Assembly (NCBI RefSeq): GCF_003076135.1
Contig: NZ_QDGZ01000006.1
Location: forward strand, 186,001 to 250,000
Source of the DNA: Nocardioides gansuensis
GTDB taxonomy: Bacteria; Actinomycetota; Actinomycetes; Propionibacteriales; Nocardioidaceae
Direction of reading: 5' to 3'
DNA length: 64,000 nucleotides
In this document: piece after piece, positions 34,865-42,874 of the stretch
Position numbering within the stretch: the stretch's first letter is position 1
Layout of the letters: each line of letters opens with the position of its first letter
Program-made: the position numbers and the translations under genes
Notes under the pieces: generated by a model
Database searches by the model: none
Told to the model about the DNA's origin: nothing
What the model saw: only the letters and a program-made list of their open reading frames with translations

Positions 34865-36142
34865 TCAGCTCACGCGGTCCTTGAACTTGTAGTAGGCGCC
34901 GGCGGCGGGCAGGAACCAGGGCGGACCGAAGTGTCCGGGGATGCGACGGAACTCGAAGTCGCGCCAGATGTTCGCCTCGGGAGCGCCGGACATGTACTCG
35001 GCCATCTGGCGGCCCATGTACGTGGCCATCTGGACTCCGTGCCCGGCGTAACCCATGGAGTAGTAGACGCCGTCGTGCTGACCGGCCTTGACCATGCGGT
35101 CGAGGGTCATGTCGACCAGACCTCCCCAGCAGTAGTCGATCCTGGCGTCGGACAGCTGGGGGAAGACGTGCACCATGGCGTCGCGGAGGAGCTTGCCGCT
35201 CTTTTCGTCGGACTGCGGATTGGACATCGCGAACCGTGCTCGGCCGCCGAACAGCAGGCGGTTGTCGGGGGTGATGCGGAAGTAGTTCAGCAGGTTCTTG
35301 GAGTCCGAGGCCACCCGTCGGGTGGGCAGCAGGTCGTCGCACACGCTCGCGTCGAGCGGTTCGGTTGCGATGATGAAGCTGCCGACAGGGGCGATGCGGA
35401 CCTGGTGCCAGCGGAACGGCCGGCGCGTGTACGCGCCCGTTGCCAAGAGCACCTGATTCGCCGTAATCCGGCCTCGAGGGGTCTCGAGCTGGTGACCGGA
35501 GCCGAGCTTGGTCAGTTTCAACACCGGGGCCTCCTCGTGGATCGTCACGCCGGCGCGCTCTGCTACTTCGCCGAGTCCCCGGAGGTACTTGCCCACGTGG
35601 AGGCTGGCGCTCTTCGAGTCGACCATCCCCCCGTGGAAGACGTCCGATCCGATCTCGCGACGCAGCTCCGCCTTCGGGACCAGCTGCGTGTCCGACCCCA
35701 GGCGCGTGTTCAACAGCTCGGCGGTCTTCTCGAATCCCTGGAGGTGCGCCGGCTTGGAAGCAAGGATCAGCTTGCCGGGGCGCGCGAAGTCACAGTCGAT
35801 GCCCTCCTCCGTGACGAGCTCCTCGATCAGGTCAACCGCTTGGCCGTACGTGCGGTACAACGACGCCGCCTTGTCGAAGCCCATCTTGGCCACTGCGCCC
35901 CGGATGCCGATCGACATACCGGTGGTCGCCATGCCGCCGTTGCGACCGGAGGCGCCGAAACCGACCGTGTGCTGCTCGAACAGGTGCACCCGTGCTCCAC
36001 GTCGAGCGAGATGCAGCGCCGCCACGACACCGGTCAGGCCACCGCCGATGACGGCCACGTCGGTGTGCCCCGCCACAGTGGTCTTCGCCCGCTCCGGGGA
36101 ACCCTTGGGCGCGGTGTCGAGCCAGTAGGACGTGAACTTCAT
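34865..36142 (-). CDS. FAD-dependent amine/D-amino-acid oxidase (DAO family, PuuB/OrdL-like)
   Basis: A 425-residue flavoprotein with the N-terminal dinucleotide motif DVAVIGGGLTGVVAALHLA and the following GASGRNGGM that is typical of gamma-glutamylputrescine oxidase-like and related DAO enzymes. It would deaminate an amine or amino acid oxidatively, giving an imine and hydrogen peroxide, or pass electrons elsewhere. RidA in the same cluster can hydrolyse such imines, and the aldehyde dehydrogenase gene downstream could take the resulting aldehyde. The ATG follows GAGGAG. It is divergent from the HAD gene, with a GntR-type operator between them. Confidence 0.87.
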   Translation of the reverse strand: MKFTSYWLDTAPKGSPERAKTTVAGHTDVAVIGGGLTGVVAALHLARRGARVHLFEQHTVGFGASGRNGGMATTGMSIGIRGAVAKMGFDKAASLYRTYGQAVDLIEELVTEEGIDCDFARPGKLILASKPAHLQGFEKTAELLNTRLGSDTQLVPKAELRREIGSDVFHGGMVDSKSASLHVGKYLRGLGEVAERAGVTIHEEAPVLKLTKLGSGHQLETPRGRITANQVLLATGAYTRRPFRWHQVRIAPVGSFIIATEPLDASVCDDLLPTRRVASDSKNLLNYFRITPDNRLLFGGRARFAMSNPQSDEKSGKLLRDAMVHVFPQLSDARIDYCWGGLVDMTLDRMVKAGQHDGVYYSMGYAGHGVQMATYMGRQMAEYMSGAPEANIWRDFEFRRIPGHFGPPWFLPAAGAYYKFKDRVS

Positions 36143-36239
36143 GCGTACTCCTCACATGGGCTCGGGAGGCCAGCGATGGCCACCGAGGGACGGGGCAAAC
36201 AGCGCTACGGGGGAGTCGCGGCCGGACCCGGGGAACTTG

Positions 36240-36280
36240 TTGACAGTCGACCACGATACACGTATGGTCGACAATCGACC
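36240..36280 (+). promoter_or_regulatory. Promoter with overlapping GntR-type operator, copy 1
   Basis: TTGACA (36240-36245), a 17-bp spacer and TATGGT (36263-36268) make a strong sigma-70-type promoter for the HAD gene. GGTCGACAATCGACC at 36266-36280 is a perfect 6-3-6 inverted repeat that overlaps the -10. The same element stands before the gntR gene and before ridA, so the linked GntR protein is the likely repressor. Confidence 0.75.
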
Positions 36281-36322
36281 AGAGCGGTTCGAAGCCGCTC
36301 GCCTGAGCAACCAGGAGGACCC

Positions 36323-37003
36323 GTGGGATTCGATGTGAAGCCGAAGTTCGTGACGTTCGACATGAACGGGACGCTGATCAAGTTCAGCATCAACGACGCG
36401 ATGCGTGAGGTCCTGGGCGACCGGCTGCCGGCCGAGCTCGCCGAGGAGTACCTGCGGATCTGCAAGGCGTACCGGATCGACGAGTGCATGGGCGACTACA
36501 AGCCGTTCCACCAGATCGTCGCCCGCTCCATGGAGCGCGCCTCGCGCTGGGTCGGCCTGGAGTACCGCGAGGAGGACGCGCGGGCGGTCTACGAGATCGT
36601 CCCCACCTGGGGCCCCTACCCGGGCGTGACCGAGGCGCTGAACCGGCTGGCCGAGGCGGTCCCGCTGGTGATCATCACCAACAGCGACACCGCGCACGCC
36701 GAGCGCCTCTCGAAGAACCTGGAGGCCCCGTTCGAGGTCGTGATCAGCGCCGAGGAGATGGGCGCCTACAAGCCGCGGCTCGGTGCGTTCGAGTACATGT
36801 TCAAAAAGCTCGGTGTGACGCCCGACGAGCTCGTGCACGTCTCGGCCAGCCCGATGTACGACCACCGCCCGGCGGCGCTCATGGGCATCGAGAACAAGGT
36901 GTACGTCGACCGGGGCTTCGAGCACGATGAGCACTGGCTCGGCTACGAGCGGATCACCGACATCGCCGACCTCCCCGTCCTCTTCGGCCTGCCGCGTCCC
37001 TGA
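36323..37003 (+). CDS. HAD-superfamily hydrolase, haloacid dehalogenase type II-like
   Basis: A 226-residue HAD protein. The nucleophile is Asp13 in VTFDMNGTLIKF; later motifs are VIITNSDT (motif II), the lysine in GAYKPRLGAFEYM (motif III) and SASPMYDHRPA (motif IV). The layout fits L-2-haloacid dehalogenase-like members, but the substrate could be a phosphate ester or another small molecule. The GTG start follows CAGGAGGAC, and the operator-controlled promoter lies 40-80 bp upstream. It sits in a cluster of amine-catabolic genes, in which its step is unknown. Confidence 0.85.
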   Translation: MGFDVKPKFVTFDMNGTLIKFSINDAMREVLGDRLPAELAEEYLRICKAYRIDECMGDYKPFHQIVARSMERASRWVGLEYREEDARAVYEIVPTWGPYPGVTEALNRLAEAVPLVIITNSDTAHAERLSKNLEAPFEVVISAEEMGAYKPRLGAFEYMFKKLGVTPDELVHVSASPMYDHRPAALMGIENKVYVDRGFEHDEHWLGYERITDIADLPVLFGLPRP

Positions 37004-37085
37004 GGGGAGGGTGCGCCACTGACTCGGCCGGGAATTTCGCGGGTGTTCGCGGCGGGGATGCCCCGGGGGAGCCCGGGGCCCGCGG

Positions 37086-37103
37086 TATGGTCGACAAACG
37101 ACC
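37086..37103. promoter_or_regulatory. GntR-type operator, copy 2 (autoregulation)
   Basis: TATGGT followed by GTCGACAAACGACC: the inverted repeat GGTCGACAAACGACC spans 37089-37103, differing from copy 1 by one central base. It lies 18 bp before the gntR ATG. A matching -35 is not evident at the expected distance. Confidence 0.7.
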
Positions 37104-37121
37104 AGGAAAGGCGGCGGCGCG

Positions 37122-37802
37122 ATGAACCCCAAGCTCGGAGGGCTGGAACGGACTACGACCCCGGAGGGTGTGTACCGCGTGCTGCGGGCAGCCATCCTCG
37201 ATGGCACCGTCCCTCCTGGTGGACAACTGCGCGAGAGGGACATCGCGGAGGACCTCGGGGTCAGCCGCTCGCCCCTGCGCGAGGCACTGAGCAGGCTCGA
37301 GGAGGAGGGCCTGATCGTGAAGATCCCGTTCCGCGGGGCGTTCGTGGTGGAGGTGAGCGCTCAGGACGTCGCGGAGATCGCCTCGATCCGCCTGCTCGTT
37401 GAGCCGTACGCCGGGGAACTGGCCCTCGAGGCGCTGCGCGGTCCCGAGCGGTCCAGGTTGACCCAGACGATCAGCGATTTTCATCGGGCGACGGAGCAGA
37501 ACGACATCCCGGCCAGCATCGATGCCCACCTCCAGTTCCACAGGCTCTTCTACGACCTCTCGGGACACGGCGTCCTGCGCGGCCTCTGGGCGGGTTGGGA
37601 GACCAAGCTGCGCCTGTACCTCTCGGTCGACCATCGCTCCTACAGCGACCTGCACGACATCGCCGACGAGCACGAAAGGTTGGCTGCGGTCGCGCTGGAG
37701 GGGGACGTGGAGGCGTTCCGACGGGAGCTGGCACGCCATTTCCAGTCCGCGCTGAGAGCCGGCACCGAGGACCTCGGTAACGCGCCTGCCGGGAACGCTT
37801 GA
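37122..37802 (+). CDS. GntR-family regulator with FCD domain
   Basis: A 226-residue regulator. Residues about 10-75 are a GntR winged helix (GVYRVLRAAILDGTVPPG, then LGVSRSPLREALSRLEEEGL). The rest is an all-helical FCD effector domain, with histidines such as HLQFHRLFYDLSGH and ADEHERLAAVALEGD that can form a metal or carboxylate site. The three copies of the same inverted repeat nearby, one just before this gene, point to local and self control. The effector is probably a small acid or amine of the linked pathway. Confidence 0.9.
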   Translation: MNPKLGGLERTTTPEGVYRVLRAAILDGTVPPGGQLRERDIAEDLGVSRSPLREALSRLEEEGLIVKIPFRGAFVVEVSAQDVAEIASIRLLVEPYAGELALEALRGPERSRLTQTISDFHRATEQNDIPASIDAHLQFHRLFYDLSGHGVLRGLWAGWETKLRLYLSVDHRSYSDLHDIADEHERLAAVALEGDVEAFRRELARHFQSALRAGTEDLGNAPAGNA

Positions 37803-37830
37803 GCCCAGGGGGACGGCGCCAACCAGCATG

Positions 37831-37870
37831 TTGACAAGAGACTGTGGTGGTGTATGGTCGACAATCGACA
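37831..37870 (+). promoter_or_regulatory. Promoter with overlapping GntR-type operator, copy 3
   Basis: TTGACA (37831-37836), a 16-bp spacer and TATGGT (37853-37858), with GGTCGACAATCGACA at 37856-37870. It matches copy 1 but for the last base. It now stands about 230 bp before ridA, with a decayed gene fragment between. Confidence 0.75.
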
Positions 37871-37916
37871 AACGAGGTTGTCGCCGACCAGGTGATTCTG
37901 GAAGCGGGCGGCATCG

Positions 37917-38085
37917 AGTGCTTACGCGGCCTGCCAGGAGCTCGCCGCCAAGCTCCAGAGCGAGGCCGCCAGCGTCTTCACATCCACGAGAGCGCCGTCT
38001 GGGCATCCAGGCCGACGTCGCGAGCTTCCAGCCGCATCCGCTGGACTACTACGTCCTCACCGCCGAGCTCGCTCTCGGCAGCTGA
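37917..38085 (+). pseudogene. C-terminal remnant of a peptide-type ABC substrate-binding protein (SBP_bac_5)
   Basis: Three reading frames in turn give pieces of one familiar C-terminus: AYAACQELAAKLQSEAASVF (from 37920), then HIHESAVW (from 37979), then GIQADVASFQPHPLDYYVLT (from 38002) up to TGA at 38083. This is the usual end of oligopeptide/dipeptide-binding proteins. Two frameshifts and the absence of the first 450 or so residues show that the gene is dead. The functional-looking promoter and operator just upstream may have served the lost transporter. Confidence 0.65.
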
Positions 38086-38103
38086 CAAGGAGACCGGAAA
38101 CAG

Positions 38104-38580
38104 ATGACTGAGATTTCCACTAGGAGCGGTTCGGCGACGGAGCGGCTCCAGGCTCTCGGCCTGGAGCTGCCGGTCGTCGGTGAGAACCCGCATTTCTTGC
38201 ACCACCGGAGCGTTGACTCGAGTGTCTACGTGGCGGGTCAGCTGCCCTTCAAGGACGGCGTGCTCCTGGGCCAGGGCATCGTGGGCCGGGACGTCGACCT
38301 CGAGACCGGTCGTGAGCTGGCGCGTCATGCTGCGCTCAACTGCCTCGCTGTCGCCGCCGATGCGGTGGGCGGCCTGGACCGCGTCAGGATTGTGCAGATG
38401 CTGGTCTTCGTGGCCAGCCCACCCGACTTCGGTCTGCAGTCGAAGGTCGCGGACGCGGCCAGTGACCTGCTTGTCGACGTGCTCGGGGAGAACGGGCGGC
38501 ACGCTCGCACCGCCATCGGTGTGGCCGGCCTGCCGCTGAACACCCCGGTCGAGATCCAGATGGTCTGCACGGCCGCGTAG
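38104..38580 (+). CDS. RidA-family enamine/imine deaminase
   Basis: A 158-residue RidA/YjgF-family protein. The C-terminal part carries the conserved arginine and motif, HARTAIGVAGLPLNTPVEIQM (quoted here from two adjoining pieces, HARTAIGVAGLPLN and TPVEIQM). The family hydrolyses reactive imines and enamines made by PLP enzymes and amine oxidases. That fits its place between a DAO-type oxidase and a DSD1-like PLP enzyme. It is the first intact gene behind operator copy 3. It is longer than the classic 128-residue RidA by about 30 N-terminal residues, as in the YjgH-like subgroups. Confidence 0.88.
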   Translation: MTEISTRSGSATERLQALGLELPVVGENPHFLHHRSVDSSVYVAGQLPFKDGVLLGQGIVGRDVDLETGRELARHAALNCLAVAADAVGGLDRVRIVQMLVFVASPPDFGLQSKVADAASDLLVDVLGENGRHARTAIGVAGLPLNTPVEIQMVCTAA

Positions 38581-38622
38581 GCCGTTCAAATCACCCCCGC
38601 TTCAGAGTTCGAGGAGTGCACC

Positions 38623-39729
38623 GTGCACCGGCTTCAACGAGTACTCAACCGCCTGGTCGACCGGGTGGACACGCCCATGCCGATCGTGCTGGCCGACGTC
38701 ATGCAGCGCAACATCGACCGGATGCAGGCCTTCGCCGCTGAGCACGGTCTGGACGTGCGCCCGCACGTGAAGACGCACAAGTGCATCGAGGTCGGCCGGC
38801 GCCAGCTGGAGGCGGGGGCGGTGGGGATTACCGCCGGCAACGTCGGTGAGGCCGAGGTGTTCGCCGGCGCGGGGTTCGACGACATCTTCCTGGCCTATCC
38901 GGTCTGGCCCTCGGGGACCAAGAGTGAGCGGATCCGCCGGCTCGCGCAGACCGCCCGGATGCGGGTGGGGGTGGACAACGCCGCCGCGATCGACGCACTG
39001 GCCGAGGCGATGGGGGAGGAGCCGGACCGGCTCCAGGTGGTGGTCGAGGTCGACTGTGGCGCCCGCCGGTCCGGGGCCCCGCCGGAGGCTGCGGGGGACC
39101 TGGCCCGGGCGGCGCGCAACCGCGGTCTGGTGCCGGTGGGGGTCTACACCTATCCCGGGCACGGCAGCGCGGGTCCGGGCGTCCGTGAGCAGGCGGCGCG
39201 GGACCAGGAGGCCGCGCTGGGTGCCGCAGTGCGCAGTTTCGACGGCGTCGGCATCACCGCCGAGGTGGTCAGCGCGGGCTCGACGCCGACGGTGGCGTTC
39301 GCGACCGGCGGCGTGATCACCGAGATCCGTCCCGGGGAGTACGTCTTCTGCGACCTGAACAACACCCGGCTGGGTGCGTGCGAGGAGGACCAGATCGCGC
39401 TGTTCGTGGCCGCGACCGTGGTCAGCGACTGGGTCCCCGACCAGGTCATCCTCGACGTCGGCACCAAGGCCATGGGCCGCGAGGGCAACCTGGAGATCGG
39501 GTACGGCGGGATCGCCGGTAAGAAGGCGGTGCTGGCCAAGCTCAACGAGTACCACGGGTTCCTGGCCGTGCCCGGCGGCGAACCGCGTCCGAGCGTCGGC
39601 ACGGTGGTCCCGGTGGTGCCCAACCACGTATGCCCAGTTGTGGCCAGCTTCGAGGAGCTGCTCGTGACCGACACCGAGGGCACGATGCTGGAGCGCTGGC
39701 CGGTCGCCGCCCGCGGGCTCCTCAGCTGA
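38623..39729 (+). CDS. DSD1/D-threonine aldolase-like fold-type III PLP enzyme
   Basis: A 368-residue enzyme of the alanine-racemase-like fold. The PLP lysine is Lys50 in VRPHVKTHKC, the hallmark of D-threonine aldolase, D-serine dehydratase and D-3-hydroxyaspartate aldolase. Metal ligands are probably in the C-terminal VVPNHVCPVV, where histidine and cysteine are conserved in the family. It should act on a D-beta-hydroxy-amino acid. The GTG start follows GAGGAG and lies 42 bp after ridA, so the two are co-transcribed. The exact substrate is open. Confidence 0.88.
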   Translation: MHRLQRVLNRLVDRVDTPMPIVLADVMQRNIDRMQAFAAEHGLDVRPHVKTHKCIEVGRRQLEAGAVGITAGNVGEAEVFAGAGFDDIFLAYPVWPSGTKSERIRRLAQTARMRVGVDNAAAIDALAEAMGEEPDRLQVVVEVDCGARRSGAPPEAAGDLARAARNRGLVPVGVYTYPGHGSAGPGVREQAARDQEAALGAAVRSFDGVGITAEVVSAGSTPTVAFATGGVITEIRPGEYVFCDLNNTRLGACEEDQIALFVAATVVSDWVPDQVILDVGTKAMGREGNLEIGYGGIAGKKAVLAKLNEYHGFLAVPGGEPRPSVGTVVPVVPNHVCPVVASFEELLVTDTEGTMLERWPVAARGLLS

Positions 39730-39784
39730 CCGTCGTACGACGACTCCCCCATGAATCCACCCCCACCCAATGGAGAACCTACAG

Positions 39785-40519
39785 ATGAGACTCGAGAAGG
39801 TCACCGCGCTGGTCACCGGCGCTAGCAGCGGGATCGGCGAGGCGGTGAGCTCGCACTTCCGCCGCGAGGGCGCCCGGCTGCTGCTGACCGGTCGGCGGGA
39901 GCAGCTCGACACCGCGCAGCCCGACGACCTGTACGTCCCGGGGGACCTCAACGACGAGGGGTTCGTTGCCCGCCTGGCCGAGCAGGCCGCCGAGTCCTTC
40001 GGGTCCGTCGACGTGGTCGTCCTCAACCACGGTCTGCAGGCCAGCAGCCCGCTGTCCGAGATGGCGTACGAGGACGCGAAGAACGTGCTGCACAGCAATC
40101 TGCTCAGCTCGTTCCTGGTGATGAAGCACTTCGCGCCGCTGATGCCCGAGGCGGGGGGCTCCTTCGTCCTCATCGGCTCCCGGCTCGGCATGGTCGGCAT
40201 GCCGGGGGAGGTGCTGTACTCCGCGGCCAAGGGCGGCCTGATCATGCTCGCCAAGGGCGCGGCGATCGAGTGGGCCCCGCGCAACATCCGGGTCAACGTG
40301 GTCGCGCCCGGTCTGACCGCGACCCCGGTCATTGACGCGTCCTTCCAGCGCCGGTCCGACCCCGAGGCCTACCGCCGCCAGCGCGAGTCCCAGATCCCGC
40401 TCCAGCGACTTGCCACCCCTGAAGAGGTCGCCAACGCCGTCCTGTTCCTTGCGTCGTCGGAGTCGTCCTACATCACCGGAGCAGTCCTCCCCGTCGACGG
40501 CGGCTACACCGCCTTTTGA
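39785..40519 (+). CDS. Short-chain dehydrogenase/reductase
   Basis: A 244-residue classical SDR. The nucleotide motif is LVTGASSGIGEA, the structural motif is VVLNHG, and the active site is Ser, then Tyr-x-x-x-Lys in LYSAAKGG. It ends with the usual SSYITGAVLPVDGGYTAF. The ATG at 39785 is chosen because TGGAGAA lies 8-14 bp before it; the frame is open five codons further up. It would oxidise or reduce a hydroxy/keto group of an intermediate, perhaps one released by the DSD1-like enzyme. It ends 15 bp from the convergent regulator gene. Confidence 0.88.
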   Translation: MRLEKVTALVTGASSGIGEAVSSHFRREGARLLLTGRREQLDTAQPDDLYVPGDLNDEGFVARLAEQAAESFGSVDVVVLNHGLQASSPLSEMAYEDAKNVLHSNLLSSFLVMKHFAPLMPEAGGSFVLIGSRLGMVGMPGEVLYSAAKGGLIMLAKGAAIEWAPRNIRVNVVAPGLTATPVIDASFQRRSDPEAYRRQRESQIPLQRLATPEEVANAVLFLASSESSYITGAVLPVDGGYTAF

Positions 40520-40534
40520 ACACGCTGCTGCGCT

Positions 40535-42874
40535 TCACGACGCGTCACCGGTGCGCTGATCGGTGACCCACGCGCTCACCTGTGTCCTGGATCTGAAGCC
40601 AAGCTTGGTGAGGATGTGCTCGACGTGGGTCTCCGCGGTGCGACGCGAGATGACCAGCCGTTCGGCTATCTCCTTGTTGCTCAATCCCTCGGCAAGCATC
40701 TGGGCGATCTCCCATTCGCGGCGGGTCAGCCCGCCGGGCACGGACGGCCTCGCTCTCTGTCCTTGAGGGGAGGGGCCACGAGTGCCGCGGGACTCGGCGA
40801 ACGCCGTGGCCATCGCCTGGTCCAGGTCGTACGAGGCGCCCTCGGCGAACGCCGACTCGAACCGGGCGTCGCCGATCGAGTCTCGAAGCAGCTCTTCGGA
40901 GCGCTCGTCCCACTGCCGGTACATTTCCTGCGAAACGTTGCCCCCGATGCTGCGCCAGACGGCTTGGGCAGCGCCGAGGAGACGTGCCGCGTCCTCGTCC
41001 GGAGAGGAGAAGGCGGCGCACCACGACAGGCCCTGGACGCAGAAGCTGCCGCCGTTGAAGTTCTCCATCGCCTGGAACATGCGAAGTCCAGCCCGGAGCG
41101 ACGCGCGCGCGCCGGCGTACTCACCGACTCGCCACTGCGCCAGGCCGAGCCCCCACAGCCCCCACGCCTGCGACGCCTTTGCCCCGTGCTGCTCGGCGAG
41201 CTCCACGGTGCGTCGGGCCAGCTGCTGGTCCCGCTCGTCACCGAGGAGGCCCGCCGCCAGGGACAGCAGGAGGAGGCTCCGGCATTCCTCCCGTGGCTGA
41301 CCGAGTCGCTGGGCATCGTTGAGCGCCTCTTCGAGCAGGGGAATCGCCTCGGCGGGATGGCCGCTGTGCACCAGGGCGTGGCCCTGACACTGCCTGACCC
41401 GGGCCGCCATCACCTCGTCGCCGAGCCGTTCCGCGAGCGTGCCGGCCTCGGTCAGCATGGCGAGTGCGCGGTCGAACTCACTCAGGTGGATAGCCACGTT
41501 GGCGGTGGCGAACAGGGCGTACGCGCGAGTGGACGTGGGCTCGGTCGCGAGCGCCAGCCCACGGAGCAGGTAGCGGTATCCCTCCTGGAGGAAGTGCGTG
41601 TGCCACCAGTTCCAGAGCGGGGCCGCGATCTCAAGCGCGGACGCCGCCTCACCCGGCTCGTTGAGGCAGAAGTCAAGCGCAGCGCGGATGTTGTCGTGCT
41701 CCCGTCGCAGGTCGACGAGCCAGTCCGCCACCTTGGAGGTGAAGAACTCGTCTGCGAACTGCGCCGCCAGGCTCCGGTAGTAGTCACGGTGACGCATTCG
41801 ATACTCGCGGAGCTGATCAGCCGCGGCCAGCCGCGCTGCGCCGTACTGCCTGATGGTCTCGAGCATCCGGTACCACGATGCTGTGCGGCTGTCGCTCTGC
41901 TCGCGGACGACGATCGACTTGTCCACCAGCCCTGCGAGCAGCGTGAGCACGTCGTCGCGGGGGATCCCGTCCCCTGGACAGACCGCTTCGGCCGCACCGA
42001 GGTTGAATCCCCCGAAGAACACAGACAGGCGTTCCCACAGCAGTTGCTCAGCGGGGGAGCACAGGTCGAAGCTCCAGGCGACCGCCGTGTCCAGCGCCTG
42101 CTGTCGCAGGATGCCGCCGCGCGCACCTGTGGTGAGGAGGTGGAACCGGTCCTCCAGCCGATCCAGGATCTGGGGCGGGGAGAGGACCCGCAGCCACACC
42201 GCGGCCAGCTCGATGGCAAGCGGCAACCCGTCCAGCCGGCGGCACAGATCGATGAGGATGTCGCGGTTCTGTGGGGTCACCTCGAAGTCCGGCACGACCG
42301 CTCTCGCGCGGTCCACGAGCAGCGCGACCGAGTCGTAGTGCGAGGCGTCGTCGAGCGGCGGCTCAGAGGAACCCGGTGTGGACAACGGTGGCACCGGCAG
42401 GATCTGCTCTCCGTTGACACCGAGCACCTGCCGGCTGGTGGCCATGACCCGCAAGCCGGGGCATACGGCGAGCAGCTTGCCGACCAGGTCCGCGCACGCC
42501 TCGACGAGGTGCTCACAGTTGTCGAGCACCAGCAGGAGGTGGCGGCGCTCCAACCAATCGACGAGATCAGCGGTCGGATCGGCGGAGCCATCGTTGATGT
42601 GCAGCCCCTTCGACACCGTATGCGGCAACAGGAGCGGGTCCTGCAACGAGGCCAGCTCGACGAACCACGCGCCGTCACCGAACTGCCGCCGCACCTCCAT
42701 GGCCGTGCGCAGAGCGAGGCGGGTCTTGCCCACGCCACCCACTCCGGTGAGCGTGACCAGGCGGCTCTCGCCGAGCGCGCGACGTGCGAGAGCGACCTCG
42801 TGGCGTCGACCGACGAAGCTCGTGAGCTCGGTCGGAAGGGCTCCCGGAGCTGTGGTGGTGATGTTCGTCGTCAT
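40535..42874 (-). CDS. NB-ARC/LuxR-type large ATP-binding regulator
   Basis: A 779-residue regulator. The N-terminal ATPase has Walker A TLTGVGGVGKTRLALR (Lys50) and Walker B LLLVLDNCEHLVEAC. The middle (about 400-680) is helical and TPR-like. The C-terminal LuxR helix-turn-helix reads GGLTRREWEIAQMLAEGLSN, followed by KEIAERLVISRRTAETHVEH. The start at 42874 avoids a low-sense 23-residue extension. Such proteins usually sense a small molecule and activate promoters nearby. It is convergent with the SDR gene and may control the cluster on that side; this is not shown. Confidence 0.88.
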   Translation of the reverse strand: MTTNITTTAPGALPTELTSFVGRRHEVALARRALGESRLVTLTGVGGVGKTRLALRTAMEVRRQFGDGAWFVELASLQDPLLLPHTVSKGLHINDGSADPTADLVDWLERRHLLLVLDNCEHLVEACADLVGKLLAVCPGLRVMATSRQVLGVNGEQILPVPPLSTPGSSEPPLDDASHYDSVALLVDRARAVVPDFEVTPQNRDILIDLCRRLDGLPLAIELAAVWLRVLSPPQILDRLEDRFHLLTTGARGGILRQQALDTAVAWSFDLCSPAEQLLWERLSVFFGGFNLGAAEAVCPGDGIPRDDVLTLLAGLVDKSIVVREQSDSRTASWYRMLETIRQYGAARLAAADQLREYRMRHRDYYRSLAAQFADEFFTSKVADWLVDLRREHDNIRAALDFCLNEPGEAASALEIAAPLWNWWHTHFLQEGYRYLLRGLALATEPTSTRAYALFATANVAIHLSEFDRALAMLTEAGTLAERLGDEVMAARVRQCQGHALVHSGHPAEAIPLLEEALNDAQRLGQPREECRSLLLLSLAAGLLGDERDQQLARRTVELAEQHGAKASQAWGLWGLGLAQWRVGEYAGARASLRAGLRMFQAMENFNGGSFCVQGLSWCAAFSSPDEDAARLLGAAQAVWRSIGGNVSQEMYRQWDERSEELLRDSIGDARFESAFAEGASYDLDQAMATAFAESRGTRGPSPQGQRARPSVPGGLTRREWEIAQMLAEGLSNKEIAERLVISRRTAETHVEHILTKLGFRSRTQVSAWVTDQRTGDAS

